Assembly (NCBI GenBank): GCA_025963675.1
Contig: JAOQAJ010000096.1
Span: forward strand, 1 to 35,631
Origin: Segetibacter sp.
GTDB taxonomy: Bacteria; Bacteroidota; Bacteroidia; Chitinophagales; Chitinophagaceae
DNA length: 35,631 nucleotides
Direction: 5' to 3'
Part shown: positions 24,409 to 33,749 of the stretch, one piece after another
How the letters are laid out: each line of letters begins with the position of its first letter
How positions within the stretch are numbered: position 1 is the first letter of the stretch
Position numbers and translations under genes: made by a program
The notes under the pieces: generated by a model
Told to the model about the DNA's origin: nothing
The model's input: only the letters and a program-made list of their open reading frames with translations
Databases searched by the model: none

Positions 24409-24502
24409 TATTATAACAATTAAGCCTGCTGGGGAAACTTTTCTACACTACGTCTTTCAATTAATATATTATTTTAGTGCTGTTTATGAAGTATTAATTA
24501 TC

Positions 24503-24510
24503 TATATTTG
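24503..24510 (+). promoter_or_regulatory. Likely -7 element for rpoN (TATATTTG)
   Basis: An exact match to the Bacteroidota TAnnTTTG consensus, 105 bases upstream of the rpoN start codon. A CTGTTTA about 25 bases before it could act as the -33 region. Confidence 0.45.
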
Positions 24511-24614
24511 TAAATGACTGTTTATGTTACTTTTACGTTTTTTTTGCACATTATCAAAGTTTGGTGTTGTATTGGATTCAGAGAAAGTGAACATTTAAAC
24601 CTCAGATAATCAAT

Positions 24615-26036
24615 ATGCTCAGCCAAATTCAAACCCAAAAACAACAGTTGAAAATTCTACCTCAGCAAATTCAAATGCTGAATATTTTTCATCTAAATGT
24701 GTTAGAATTAGATCAGCGTATAAGTGATGAACTGGACGAAAATCCTTTATTGGAAATGAATGAAGAGGAAGAGACTGTTACTGTTGAGAAATTTGCAAAG
24801 GAAGACGCTCAGGATTACGAAGATTGGGAAGAACATGGATACGATGACATTCCCGATTATAAGCTGGAATATGAAAACTATTTTAACAGTGAAAGCATCC
24901 CGAACGTTCCAATTAAATCTTTCAGCGATTACAGGGAAGGGTTAAAAGACCAAATCAGGTACATGGGTCTTTCTGAAAAGCACTTAAACTTAGCTGATTA
25001 TATTATTGATTGCCTCAATTGTAATGGCTTTTTACTCCAGGACCTGGAAGACATGGCAGATGATCTTTCGTTTAAGCACGGAGTTATAGTTGAAACCGAT
25101 GAACTGCAGGAGGTACTCAACTTCGTTCAAAAACTCGATCCGGTTGGAGTAGGTGCAAAGAATACAAGAGAATGTTTACTACTACAACTTCACAGCCTGA
25201 CTAAGAAAGGGCCGGATGTGAAAATGGCCATCAAGCTGCTTGAAAATCATTATGCCGATCTTTCTCATCGCAACATGGAAAAGATCATGGAAGCACTTTC
25301 TATTGATGAAGAAGAATTGAAAATTGTGTTAAGGTTGTTGTCATCATTAAAACTAAAACCAGTACTTGAAGAATTTGAAGGTACCACGGTTAACAACAAC
25401 ATTATTCCGGATTTTATACTGACTGTTGATGACGATGGAGATATAGAAGTAAACCTTTACAGATCACGTTCTTCATCGCTTTATATCAATCAGTCATTGA
25501 TGGAAACTGTGCAATTTGCGGGTGCAACACGCGACAAGTCAACAACCCAATATTTAAAAAGTAAACTAAGTTCTGCTCAGTGGTTTGTTAATGCGATTAA
25601 GCAGCGCGAAGGAACTATGATGCAAATAATGAAGGCTATAGTAGATTTGCAGCGCGAATACTTTAAGACAGGAGATGTAAGCCTGTTAAAGCCTATGATT
25701 TTAAAGAATATAGCCGATAAAGTAGGCGTAGATATTTCTACTGTTTCAAGGGTAACTTCTAACAAATATGTGGATACTCCGTTTGGCATTATCCTGCTTA
25801 AAAATTTATTTACCGAAGGTATTATCAATAAAGAAGGTGAAGTTATCAGCAACAGGGTCATACAATCGGCGATAGAAGCAGTTATTGAAAAAGAGGATAA
25901 ATTGAATCCTTATACTGACCAACAACTGGTATCCATTTTAGCCAATAAGGGAATAAATGTAGCAAGACGAACTATTGCAAAATATCGCGAACAGCTTCAA
26001 ATTCCGGTTGCCCAATTAAGAAGAATGTGGGCTTAA
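24615..26036 (+). CDS. rpoN: RNA polymerase sigma-54 factor
   Basis: A 473-residue sigma-54. Region I, which contacts activators, is the Gln/Leu-rich N-terminus (LSQIQTQKQQLKILPQQIQMLNIFHLNVLEL, residues 2-32), followed by an acidic region II (EENEEEETVTVE, DYEDWEEHGYDD). The core-binding domain occupies about 110-300, the helix-turn-helix is around DISTVSRVTSNKYVDTPFG (370-395), and the RpoN box ARRTIAKYRE is at 450-459, near the C-terminus as always. It directs transcription from -24/-12 promoters and needs an AAA+ activator; one is encoded 39 bases downstream in the same operon. Confidence 0.97.
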   Translation: MLSQIQTQKQQLKILPQQIQMLNIFHLNVLELDQRISDELDENPLLEMNEEEETVTVEKFAKEDAQDYEDWEEHGYDDIPDYKLEYENYFNSESIPNVPIKSFSDYREGLKDQIRYMGLSEKHLNLADYIIDCLNCNGFLLQDLEDMADDLSFKHGVIVETDELQEVLNFVQKLDPVGVGAKNTRECLLLQLHSLTKKGPDVKMAIKLLENHYADLSHRNMEKIMEALSIDEEELKIVLRLLSSLKLKPVLEEFEGTTVNNNIIPDFILTVDDDGDIEVNLYRSRSSSLYINQSLMETVQFAGATRDKSTTQYLKSKLSSAQWFVNAIKQREGTMMQIMKAIVDLQREYFKTGDVSLLKPMILKNIADKVGVDISTVSRVTSNKYVDTPFGIILLKNLFTEGIINKEGEVISNRVIQSAIEAVIEKEDKLNPYTDQQLVSILANKGINVARRTIAKYREQLQIPVAQLRRMWA

Positions 26037-26075
26037 AAATCAAAAAGAATTAATTTTAAGTATTAATAATTATAA

Positions 26076-27587
26076 ATGAGTAAAATTTTAGTAATAGACG
26101 ACGATGTGGATATGTGCTTGCTTTTGAAGCGGTTTTTGACTAAGAATGGATACGAGGTAACACTCGCCCACAACGGCAAAAAGGCACTTGAGGAACTCGA
26201 AAACGGTGAACCAAATCTCGTGCTATGTGATTTTAGATTAGAGGACATCGACGGAAAGGAGATGTTGATTAAGATAAAAGAGCGCTATCCACGTACACCT
26301 GTAATTATTGTTACAGGTTATAGTGATATAAAGGTGGCTGTAGACGTAATGAAATTGGGTGCTTATGATTATGTAACGAAACCTTTATTTCCCGATGAAA
26401 TTTTGTTGAGCATTAAGTCTGCTTTGCAAAAAAGTGCTACAAAACAGGAGAACGTGGCGACGGTTATAATGCCCGAGGACGATTCGAAGAATAGCACAAA
26501 ATCTAAAACAATTACTTCGGGTCAATACATCTTTAGTGACAGCCCCGAGTTTAAGAACATTCTAAAGCAGATAGACCTCGTTTCCCCGACTAATTATAGT
26601 ATTCTCATCTATGGTGAAAGCGGAAGTGGAAAGGAGGCGATTGCACAAGAGATCCATAAACGGAGCAAGCGTAAAGACATGCCTTTTGTAGCAATTGACT
26701 GTGGTGCTTTATCTAAAGAATTAGCAGGAAGTGAGCTCTTCGGACACGAGAAAGGTTCGTTCACCGGTGCCCTTAATCAAAAGATAGGAAACTTTGAAAT
26801 TGCTAATGGCGGGACTATTTTTCTTGACGAGGTAGCCAACTTGTCCTACGATGTACAGGTTGCTTTATTAAGGGTTGTGCAGGAAAGAAAGATGCGCAGG
26901 ATCGGTGGTAATAAGGATATTGATCTGGATGTAAGGATTATTATAGCAAGTAACGAAAGACTGCTGGATTCAGCTAAAAAAGGCAAGTTCCGTGAAGATC
27001 TGTATCATCGTTTCAATGAGTTTAGTATTGAGGTTCCGCCATTGCGTGAACGAAAGTACGATATCATGATTTTCGCCAAGCATTTTTTGAAACTAACCAA
27101 TGATGAGCTTGCTAAAAATATAAAAGGATTTTCACCAGAAGTTGAGGCGATATTTAAAACATATGTTTGGCCAGGTAACTTGCGCGAGCTGAAGAACGTA
27201 GTTAAACGCGCAACTTTGCTTTGCGATACCGACTACATAATGCCAACAGTTTTACCATTCGAGATTACAAACTTTACCAAACTGCAATTCGGTGAAACAC
27301 TCGAAGAGGCTTCGTCTAACGTGCAGACAAGACAAGCTGAGCCTGTATCTGCCCCTACGACCAGCTACTCTCCACCTGTTATACCCGAGCCGGTTTTCAC
27401 AAAGCAACTCGAAATAAACGAACATAGTTTAAAAGGCGCGAGCATTGATGCCGAATATGAAATGATTGTGGAAGCGTTACGAAAAGCAAATTATAACAAA
27501 AGTAAAGCGGCTAAAATATTAAACGTGGACAGAAAAACCTTGTATAATAAAATGAAGCAGTACAAACAGTTTAATAGCGATCTATAA
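26076..27587 (+). CDS. NtrC-family sigma-54-dependent response regulator
   Basis: A 503-residue activator with receiver, AAA+ and Fis-type DNA-binding domains. Receiver: Asp9/Asp10, phospho-acceptor Asp52 in VLCDFRLEDI, Thr80 and Lys102. Walker A GESGSGKE is at 180-187. The sigma-54-contacting loop reads GSFTGA (227-232), a tolerated variant of GAFTGA with Ser in place of Ala. Walker B is GGTIFLDE (245-252). The C-terminal Fis helix-turn-helix is ANYNKSKAAKILNVDRKTLYNKM (about 468-492). A Pro/Thr-rich linker (about 405-440) precedes it. It is translated from the same message as rpoN, so factor and activator are probably made together. The matching kinase is either of the two in this region. 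Confidence 0.96.
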   Translation: MSKILVIDDDVDMCLLLKRFLTKNGYEVTLAHNGKKALEELENGEPNLVLCDFRLEDIDGKEMLIKIKERYPRTPVIIVTGYSDIKVAVDVMKLGAYDYVTKPLFPDEILLSIKSALQKSATKQENVATVIMPEDDSKNSTKSKTITSGQYIFSDSPEFKNILKQIDLVSPTNYSILIYGESGSGKEAIAQEIHKRSKRKDMPFVAIDCGALSKELAGSELFGHEKGSFTGALNQKIGNFEIANGGTIFLDEVANLSYDVQVALLRVVQERKMRRIGGNKDIDLDVRIIIASNERLLDSAKKGKFREDLYHRFNEFSIEVPPLRERKYDIMIFAKHFLKLTNDELAKNIKGFSPEVEAIFKTYVWPGNLRELKNVVKRATLLCDTDYIMPTVLPFEITNFTKLQFGETLEEASSNVQTRQAEPVSAPTTSYSPPVIPEPVFTKQLEINEHSLKGASIDAEYEMIVEALRKANYNKSKAAKILNVDRKTLYNKMKQYKQFNSDL

Positions 27588-27608
27588 TTTGTTATTTGAT
27601 TGATAATG

Positions 27609-27648
27609 CAAAAAGGGTAAAAGCAAAAATTACCCTTTTTTCTTTTTT
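27609..27648 (+). terminator. Terminator after the rpoN-activator operon
   Basis: The stem AAAAAGGGTAA/TTACCCTTTTT with a 9-base loop is followed by TCTTTTTTT. Confidence 0.9.
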
Positions 27649-27740
27649 TAAGAAAAAAATATAAAAGCAATTATACTAGTGTTGATAGCTTTAATGAGGT
27701 AATTTTTTTATTACTTAAGCTTATATCACTGTTCAACATT

Positions 27741-27760
27741 GTTGTGTCACTCACTTGTAC
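27741..27760 (-). repeat. Interspersed repeat, GTACAAGTGAGTGACAC type
   Basis: GTTGTGTCACTCACTTGTAC on the + strand, identical to the reverse complement of part of 22354-22378. It lies 46 bases before the sensor kinase start codon. Confidence 0.8.
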
Positions 27761-27805
27761 AGATAAATTCTTTATTCAGCTTATTTGTACCCAGAAAATT
27801 TAGTT

Positions 27806-29293
27806 ATGATAAGCACGAATGAAATAGAAAAAAATGGACTTAGAAAAATGAACAAGCAAAACCAGGAAAAGAGAATATTAATTGTAGATGATGACGAGGA
27901 TGATTTTTTTATCACTTCTGAGTATATCAAAAGCATCCCCTCAAATAACTTTATTGTTGACTGGTCATACAATTACAATGATGCATTAAAAAAGCTTCTT
28001 TCTAATGAATACGATATCTATTTTGTTGACTACAGACTAGGTATAAAAACAGGAATGGATTTGCTAAACGACGCGATCCAACGTGGATGTGAAGCGCCAA
28101 TTATTTTGCTTACAGGAAAAGGCACCCAGGAGATTGATGTGAAGGCAATGGAGAGTGGCGCTTACGACTACCTGATAAAATCGGAATTAAATACAGAAAA
28201 GCTTGAAAGATGTATACGGTATTCACTTGAAAGAGCAGCTTCTATACAAGCTTTAAAAGCAAATGAAAGAAGATACCGCAGCATCTTTGAAAAATCTAAA
28301 GACGTTGTTTTTATTACCGACACTGAATTTAGAATTTCAGAAATAAATTACGCAGCCACAGAACTTCTGGACTACGAACTTGAAGAACTCATTCGTCGCG
28401 ATATCTTTTCTCTTTTCAAAAATAAAAGCGATAGAACCTACTTCGCGGAGATCTTAAATGAGATCGGAGAATTTTATGATTACGAAGTAGACCTGATGTC
28501 AAAGAATGGAGAGATAAAGAACTGCATTATATCTGCTTCCATTGAGATTAACAATAATGCAGACAAGTATATCCAGGGAATCATTCACGATAATACAAGT
28601 CGTAAAAAAGCGGAGAAAACATCGTTGCAGGCTGAGAAGCTTGCAGCAACTGGTCGTCTTGTGCGCACGCTGGCTCATGAAGTAAGAAACCCACTAAACA
28701 ATATAAATCTCTCCATTGAGCAGCTGATTCAGCAAGCGAATGATAATGATTCCAAGCTTTATCTGGAAATTGTACAACGCAACGGCAAAAGAATTGGTGA
28801 CCTGATAACAGAGCTGCTTAATTCGGCCAGGTTGTCTTCTCAAATCCACCTTCACCGGATCTCTTTGCAGTCAGCAATGGATAACGCCGTCTCCGCAGCT
28901 GTCGATCGCATGACGCTAAAACGAATAGAATTAAAGGTGTCTTACCCTGAAGCCGATTGTTTTGTTTTGCTTGATCCTGAAAAAATTCAATTGGCTTTTT
29001 TAAATATTATCATAAATGCCGTGGAAGCAATGGAGGAAGGAGAGGGCGTTTTACAAATTACAGTCTATTCTACCGACGAAGAACACTTTGTAGAAATAAC
29101 AGATAACGGCAGTGGTATAAGCGACGAAAATATGTCTCGTTTATTCGAACCTTATTTTACTTCAAAAAGAAATGGAATGGGCCTCGGATTGGCCTCTACG
29201 CTGAATATAATACAATCTCACAACGCGCATATCGACGTAAAATCAGAATTAAACGTAGGAACCTCTTTTATCATTGGATTTAAAAAGGCGTAA
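27806..29293 (+). CDS. REC-PAS sensor histidine kinase, soluble
   Basis: A 495-residue kinase with no membrane helix. I use the ATG at 27806; a later ATG at 27848 (MNKQNQEKRILIVDD) is also good, while the far upstream TTG is unlikely. N-terminal receiver domain: DDDEDD at 28-33, phospho-acceptor Asp75 in YFVDYRLG, Lys125. A PAS domain follows at about 155-265 (RSIFEKSKDVVFITDTEFRI; RKKAEKTSLQAEKLAATGRL linker). The kinase part has His291 in TLAHEVRNPLNN, the N-box FLNIIINAVEAMEEG, DNGSGI and GMGLGLAST. The receiver at the N-terminus suggests that it receives a phosphate or signal from another kinase. It has its own transcript, directly downstream of the rpoN-activator operon, and is a natural candidate to drive that activator (inference). 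Confidence 0.94.
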   Translation: MISTNEIEKNGLRKMNKQNQEKRILIVDDDEDDFFITSEYIKSIPSNNFIVDWSYNYNDALKKLLSNEYDIYFVDYRLGIKTGMDLLNDAIQRGCEAPIILLTGKGTQEIDVKAMESGAYDYLIKSELNTEKLERCIRYSLERAASIQALKANERRYRSIFEKSKDVVFITDTEFRISEINYAATELLDYELEELIRRDIFSLFKNKSDRTYFAEILNEIGEFYDYEVDLMSKNGEIKNCIISASIEINNNADKYIQGIIHDNTSRKKAEKTSLQAEKLAATGRLVRTLAHEVRNPLNNINLSIEQLIQQANDNDSKLYLEIVQRNGKRIGDLITELLNSARLSSQIHLHRISLQSAMDNAVSAAVDRMTLKRIELKVSYPEADCFVLLDPEKIQLAFLNIIINAVEAMEEGEGVLQITVYSTDEEHFVEITDNGSGISDENMSRLFEPYFTSKRNGMGLGLASTLNIIQSHNAHIDVKSELNVGTSFIIGFKKA

Positions 29294-29360
29294 TTTAACC
29301 GGACATGTTATCCCAACTTGTGCCCAAATGTAATGAGTTATTATGCTGGTCGTATAAAAT

Positions 29361-29386
29361 AAAAAAGAGGCATTTGCCTCTTTTTT
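29361..29386. terminator. Bidirectional terminator
   Basis: A perfect palindrome AAAAAAGAGGCA TT TGCCTCTTTTTT lies between the convergent kinase gene and the minus-strand gene at 29394. Confidence 0.93.
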
Positions 29387-29393
29387 AATACTA

Positions 29394-29912
29394 TCAAAAT
29401 CCATAATTGTGCACCTCCTGCTCGCTAAAGTCATAACTCCTGGAGGCAGCACCTACTGAATCAAACAACGATGAAAATAAAGACCAAACCTTTTTAAGAA
29501 CAAGATTCTTCTTTTCAAAATTATTATCGTAAAAATCTACTTTTAAAATCTGAACCTTTATCAATACTTGTGTCGTTAGTGCGTTATTAATTTCTTCGGC
29601 AGATAGATCAGTTTGATATGCCAGCTCTTCCGGATCATGAACAATTCTTGCTTTACCAAAAATGTTCATGAAATAGTCTTTCCCTTTTTTGAAGTAATTT
29701 AATCCTACAGGAAATTCTCTATCAAATTGGCTGATAAGCTGCTGAGGACGATTTATGAAAAAAGTAATATTGCCGCAATCATCTACTTTGTACGTGCGGA
29801 TTATTGTATTGTTGATTTTAAGTGGACTATTGCTATGACAATAAAAAATAGCAACATTGATTTCTTCAATTTTTTCCGCAATAAAATGTAAAACTTTATC
29901 ATTATGAATCAT
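29394..29912 (-). CDS. Pyridoxamine 5'-phosphate oxidase-like (split-barrel) flavin-binding protein
   Basis: A 172-residue soluble protein. I take the ATG at 29912 (MIHNDKVLHFIAEKIEEINVAIF), since split-barrel proteins of this type begin just so; a start 78 bases upstream would add a basic, unstructured leader. The order strand-rich VDDCGNITFFINRPQQLISQFDREFPVGLNYFKKGKDYFMNIFGKARIVHDPEEL matches the fold of general stress protein 26/pyridoxamine-oxidase-like proteins. The C-terminal 50 residues (KVDFYDNNFEKKNLVLKKVWSLFSSLFDS) are similar to those seen in Bacteroidota members. Function is probably a flavin-binding stress protein; no catalytic residue can be assigned. Confidence 0.65.
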   Translation of the reverse strand: MIHNDKVLHFIAEKIEEINVAIFYCHSNSPLKINNTIIRTYKVDDCGNITFFINRPQQLISQFDREFPVGLNYFKKGKDYFMNIFGKARIVHDPEELAYQTDLSAEEINNALTTQVLIKVQILKVDFYDNNFEKKNLVLKKVWSLFSSLFDSVGAASRSYDFSEQEVHNYGF

Positions 29913-30223
29913 ACTACGACCTTTAGTATAACTACTTCTAAAAGTATACCTGATTTTTGTGTTAGTGATAAAATTCCAATGTGGAACCAATTCTACAGCT
30001 AAATGCGTGTTAATTAATAGTTTAAATGCTTTAAAAAAAATAAGCAGTCAGCAAACATTTGTTCGAACGGGTCTTTTTATTCCGGAAATGGGAGCAGTGG
30101 ACGCCAAATTGAAACTGACGAACAAACTAATACTATTTGTTTCTCATTTGCAGGAATGAGGGATGTTTTAGATTAAATGATGGCGGATCAATTAGACACT
30201 TGATTTGATGATAACAAATGACG
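29913..30223. other. Intergenic region between two minus-strand genes
   Basis: About 310 bases upstream of the 29394 gene and downstream of the YihY-type gene. Short open frames on the + strand (for example 29959-30159) have no protein-like pattern. No hairpin terminator for the YihY gene is evident and no TGGCA box is present. Confidence 0.5.
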
Positions 30224-31177
30224 TCATGGTTGTATTGCATCATTGTGTTTCCCTGCCAGAGCTACCGGAGTAGTTTCTATTTCTTTTGCTTCCCTTTTAA
30301 TAATAAAAACAGCAGTTTCATCGGGAATGATTCCGCCACCGTACTCCAGGGCATATGCTTTAGTAAACTCTGCGCCAAAGTAAAGTATTAGGGAAGTATA
30401 ATATACCCAGGTAAGAATAACGATAACAGACGCTGCCGTCCCATAAGTCGCCCCTAGGTTCGCCCGGCCAAGATAAAAGCCTATCGCAGCTTTACCAATA
30501 ATAAATAGAATAGAGGTGAAGGCAGCACCAATAAAGGCATCTTTCCATTTTATTTTCCCATCTGGTAAAACTTTAAAAATAATGGCAAAGAGAAGGCTGA
30601 TAATAATGAAAATGATAGCAATGTTTGCAACATAAAAAATATAAACAGTGGTATCGGGAAAATAATGTGTGAGCCGATCGCTCAGCAGGTCCAGTAGCGC
30701 ACTTATTACTAATGAAACTATTAGCAAGAATCCAAGGCTGACTATTAGCGAGAACGAAAGAAGACGGTTAATTAAATACTTAACTATTCCTCTTTTTGGC
30801 TTCGCCCTCAATGACCAAATGAAGTTGATGGAGTCTTGTATTTCAGTAAATATACCCGTTGCACCTATTACCAGGGCTACTGTACCTATCACCGTTCCTA
30901 TAACTCCCTTGTTCGAATGCTGGCTATTTTTTATAATATCTTGTACTTGCAGCGCAGCCTCACTTCCAATTAAACCTTTAATTTGTCCGTAAAGGCGTCC
31001 CTCAATTGCGTCTCGTCCATAAAATAGAGCTGACAGGGATATGATGATTATCAACAGAGGTCCTATGGCAAAGATAGTATAGTATGAAAGTGCGGCGCTA
31101 AGCTTAGCACAATTGTCCTGGCTAAACCCTGAGCCGGCTTCCTTTAAAACACGCCAATATTTTTTAATTATCTTCAT
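30224..31177 (-). CDS. YihY/virulence-factor-BrkB family inner-membrane protein
   Basis: A 317-residue polytopic protein of the family formerly mislabelled ribonuclease BN. It has about six membrane helices, and the N-terminal signature AAALSYYTIFAIGPLLIIIISLSALFYGRDAIEGRL is characteristic, as are GTVALVIGATGIFTEIQDSINFIW and the conserved VILTWVYYTSLILYFGAEFTKAYALEYG near the end. The C-terminal 30 residues (from GGGIIPDETAVF) are a cytosolic tail. The function of the family is unknown, although it is often linked to stress and serum resistance. A TGGCA box starts 36 bases before the start codon and the divergent neighbour at 31362 has one too. Confidence 0.92.
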   Translation of the reverse strand: MKIIKKYWRVLKEAGSGFSQDNCAKLSAALSYYTIFAIGPLLIIIISLSALFYGRDAIEGRLYGQIKGLIGSEAALQVQDIIKNSQHSNKGVIGTVIGTVALVIGATGIFTEIQDSINFIWSLRAKPKRGIVKYLINRLLSFSLIVSLGFLLIVSLVISALLDLLSDRLTHYFPDTTVYIFYVANIAIIFIIISLLFAIIFKVLPDGKIKWKDAFIGAAFTSILFIIGKAAIGFYLGRANLGATYGTAASVIVILTWVYYTSLILYFGAEFTKAYALEYGGGIIPDETAVFIIKREAKEIETTPVALAGKHNDAIQP

Positions 31178-31197
31178 GGTACTAGTTGATGCAATAG

Positions 31198-31213
31198 TAG
31201 TAAGTTCATGCCA
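31198..31213 (-). promoter_or_regulatory. TGGCA box upstream of the YihY-family gene
   Basis: On the minus strand it reads TGGCATGAACTTACTA, beginning 36 bases before the ATG at 31177. The -12 half lacks TTGC. Confidence 0.4.
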
Positions 31214-31320
31214 GTTAGATAAAAAGTCTTTTGCTGGGGATATTTTTACTCGCCTATCTTCTTTTATTTCAACGTTTTACATAGGTACTACAGAATAAGT
31301 TCGATATGAATAAAAAAGAT

Positions 31321-31336
31321 TGGCATGGTTCTTTAA
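31321..31336 (+). promoter_or_regulatory. TGGCA box upstream of the 48-residue membrane protein gene
   Basis: TGGCATGGTTCTTTAA begins 41 bases before the ATG at 31362. It is divergent from the box for the YihY gene, 108 bases away. Confidence 0.45.
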
Positions 31337-31361
31337 TTTATTTGCCTATTAAACTTATTTT

Positions 31362-31508
31362 ATGAGAAGCATACTTTATATCATAGCAGTTATTTTGGTT
31401 ATTGGATGGTTACTCGGCGTTTTTGTTTATAGTGTCAAAGGCATCATTCACGTGCTCTTAGTTCTTGCTATCATTTCATTGTTGCTTGGCCTTATCAGGA
31501 GGGTCTAA
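31362..31508 (+). CDS. Lmo0937/DUF5670-type small membrane protein (48 aa)
   Basis: A 48-residue two-helix membrane protein, too short for common ORF cut-offs: MRSILYIIAVILVIGWLLGV, then a short loop with GIIHVLLVLAIISLLLGLIRRV. The WLLG-F...GIIHLLLVIAII.LL pattern is the lmo0937-family/DUF5670 signature. Members are very common in Bacteroidota and in osmotic-stress gene sets; their function is unknown. A TGGCA box precedes it and a terminator follows, so it is probably a single-gene unit. Confidence 0.88.
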   Translation: MRSILYIIAVILVIGWLLGVFVYSVKGIIHVLLVLAIISLLLGLIRRV

Positions 31509-31543
31509 GTAGTTTCTTAGGCTTTACGATATCAAAATAATTC

Positions 31544-31573
31544 AAGCTACAGGCATTTCTGTAGCTTTTTGTT
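31544..31573 (+). terminator. Terminator after the 48-residue membrane protein gene
   Basis: The stem AAGCTACAG/CTGTAGCTT with a 6-base loop is followed by TTTGTTT. Confidence 0.88.
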
Positions 31574-31589
31574 TATAAAATAAGTGCAA

Positions 31590-33749
31590 ATGACATTTAA
31601 AAAAAGGCCAAAGAAAGTATACGTCATTGTTACCGTTATTGCTTTATTGCTTACCTCTGCTTATGTGTTTTACAGAGTTAAGAAACATGCGTTTTTAGAT
31701 CATAAGCTCCAGCAGATCGTTAAGGATAAAACCCATCAGCTTTATAATATAACCTACGATTCCATTTCTGTTAACGAGGTTGGAGGGGATTTATACATCA
31801 AAAACATTTATATAAAGGGGGATACTTTACTGCAGCAGCAAATGATCAATAATAACGATACAAATGCTACGTCGGCTATTTTTGACATCTATGTTCCAAT
31901 GCTTAAAGTTGTGAATTTTAAGACTGCAAAAGCTTTGCTTTCAAAGCAGATGGAATGTAAAGAAGTTATCATTTTAAATCCCCTGGTTCATATTTATCTT
32001 TTTCCCGGCCAGGGAAAACAAACAGATGCGAAAAAAAAGCAGGAAGAATTATACAAACAGATCCTGGGCAACTTTAAGCTCATTAAAGTGGATAGTGTAT
32101 CCATTCAAAACGGTGAAGTTATAGCGTCAGATTTCTTTACTAAAGAAATTAAGTTCCGTACCCTGCAAACATCGGTAAACCTTACTGGCGTAGCGATTGA
32201 CAGCACCTACAACCAGGACAGAACACGTACTTTGTTTTGTAAGCAAATCGGTGTTACTTCCGAAAAAATAATTCTGGGTGATAAAAAAAATACTTCGGAA
32301 ATATCAAATGCAACCTTTAATACCCAATCTAAGATTCTGGCTTTTGCCTCGTTGAGTCATGATGCATTTAAAAATAACGGATTTTTTAAAACAGAGTTTC
32401 AGGGAATATCGCTTCAGGGAATAGAATGGTTAGGACCAGTTGAAAACTCGGACCTGATTATTGATAAAGTAGTCATTAATAAAGGTGAACTTGAAACACT
32501 TTTAGACGACGAAAAAGAAAACAAGGGTAAGCAGAAAAAAGATAGTAAGATCCTTACTGGTTGGATAAGAAATTTTTCTCTTAATAGCCTGCAGGTAAAA
32601 TCGGTTACTTATATCAGTAAAACTTCTGATCCAAAAAAGAAGCCGTTCATCGTGCGAAATAACTCCTTTTCCATCAGGAACATTATGATCGACAGGGCAT
32701 CGGCGTTTAACGGAAAACTTATAAATCAGGCTAAAGAAATTGAGCTACATAACGATGCCATAAGCCTCAGAAGTTCTGATAACATGTATGAGTATAAAGT
32801 AGCAGGAATAAAATTAAACACAAAAACAAAAAGCATTGCAATAACCTCTATCAGGATGATACCGCAACTAAATGAGTCCGCATTTGCAAGGAAAGCTCAT
32901 TATCAAACCGACAGGTACGATATAACCATCAGGAATTTAAAATGTAATAATGTAAATGCTGAAAAACTGGTAAAAGGTGAAATTGATATAGAAACGATCA
33001 ATACATCGGGCAACACTATTAACGTTTTTCGTGACCTCAGTTTCCCCCTTGATAGCGTTTCCCGGCAGGGGCAGCAACTTACTTACCCACATCAACTTAT
33101 TCATAAACTTGGTATTCCTATTAAGATTGGCCGATTCACTTTTACAAATACAGATATTGAATACAAGGAAAAAAATCCCCTTTCGGCAAATAGTGGAAAA
33201 GTGAGATTTTCAAATACTTATTTAACGATAAACAATATCACGACGCATAAAGCCAGGGAAGGGGAAAGGATGACGGTAACTTTTAAATCGAGCTTTTTAG
33301 ATAAGATTCCTGTTACCGGCGGATTTACCTTTTCATTAAAAGAATGGGAAAAAGGAACATTTACTGCTGAAGCAATAGTTAATGACCGGATAGAAGGTAC
33401 CATGCTAAATCAGTTAACAGAACCGATGGGTTTAATAAAAGTAGAAAAGGGTGAAATCAATTCTGTTCACTTCAATATGAAAGCGGATACAAATACTGCA
33501 AACGGAACATTAACGATGCCCTATCAGGATTTGAAAATATCCCTCCTAAAAAAGAAAGGAGATCAATATAGTAAAAAAGGAATTTTTAGTCTGCTGGCAA
33601 ATCTTGCCCTGAAAAACAAAAATAAAGAAGGTGAGAACATGCGAACAGCAAAAGTTGTTTTGACCAGGAATAAATACCGAACATTTTTTAACTTTATCTG
33701 GATGACAATTTTCAAAGGGATAAGAGACATTGGCGTCATAAAAATATAA
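31590..33749 (+). CDS. AsmA-like/DUF748-like single-pass membrane protein
   Basis: A 719-residue protein. The ATG at 31590 follows a GTG two codons earlier; either gives a cytosolic Lys/Arg patch and a membrane helix at about 10-30 (VIVTVIALLLTSAYVFYRV). The rest is a long repetitive beta-strand protein facing the periplasm. Recurring units such as ITYDSISVNEVGGDLYIKNIYIKGD, and near the end FTFTNTDIEYKE and LIKVEKGEINSVHFNMKADTNTANGTLTM, match the AsmA/DUF748 type of envelope lipid-transfer bridge or biogenesis proteins. It ends with a short basic segment and IGVIKI. Its exact job is unknown; a role in outer-membrane lipid traffic is inferred from the fold type. Confidence 0.75.
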   Translation: MTFKKRPKKVYVIVTVIALLLTSAYVFYRVKKHAFLDHKLQQIVKDKTHQLYNITYDSISVNEVGGDLYIKNIYIKGDTLLQQQMINNNDTNATSAIFDIYVPMLKVVNFKTAKALLSKQMECKEVIILNPLVHIYLFPGQGKQTDAKKKQEELYKQILGNFKLIKVDSVSIQNGEVIASDFFTKEIKFRTLQTSVNLTGVAIDSTYNQDRTRTLFCKQIGVTSEKIILGDKKNTSEISNATFNTQSKILAFASLSHDAFKNNGFFKTEFQGISLQGIEWLGPVENSDLIIDKVVINKGELETLLDDEKENKGKQKKDSKILTGWIRNFSLNSLQVKSVTYISKTSDPKKKPFIVRNNSFSIRNIMIDRASAFNGKLINQAKEIELHNDAISLRSSDNMYEYKVAGIKLNTKTKSIAITSIRMIPQLNESAFARKAHYQTDRYDITIRNLKCNNVNAEKLVKGEIDIETINTSGNTINVFRDLSFPLDSVSRQGQQLTYPHQLIHKLGIPIKIGRFTFTNTDIEYKEKNPLSANSGKVRFSNTYLTINNITTHKAREGERMTVTFKSSFLDKIPVTGGFTFSLKEWEKGTFTAEAIVNDRIEGTMLNQLTEPMGLIKVEKGEINSVHFNMKADTNTANGTLTMPYQDLKISLLKKKGDQYSKKGIFSLLANLALKNKNKEGENMRTAKVVLTRNKYRTFFNFIWMTIFKGIRDIGVIKI

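Noticed and set aside
29959-30159. 66-codon + strand ORF upstream of the flavin-binding protein gene
   Set aside because: It overlaps the likely leader of the divergent gene and has no protein-like pattern.
30224-31177. Annotation as ribonuclease BN
   Set aside because: The YihY family is an integral membrane family; the ribonuclease name is a historical misassignment.
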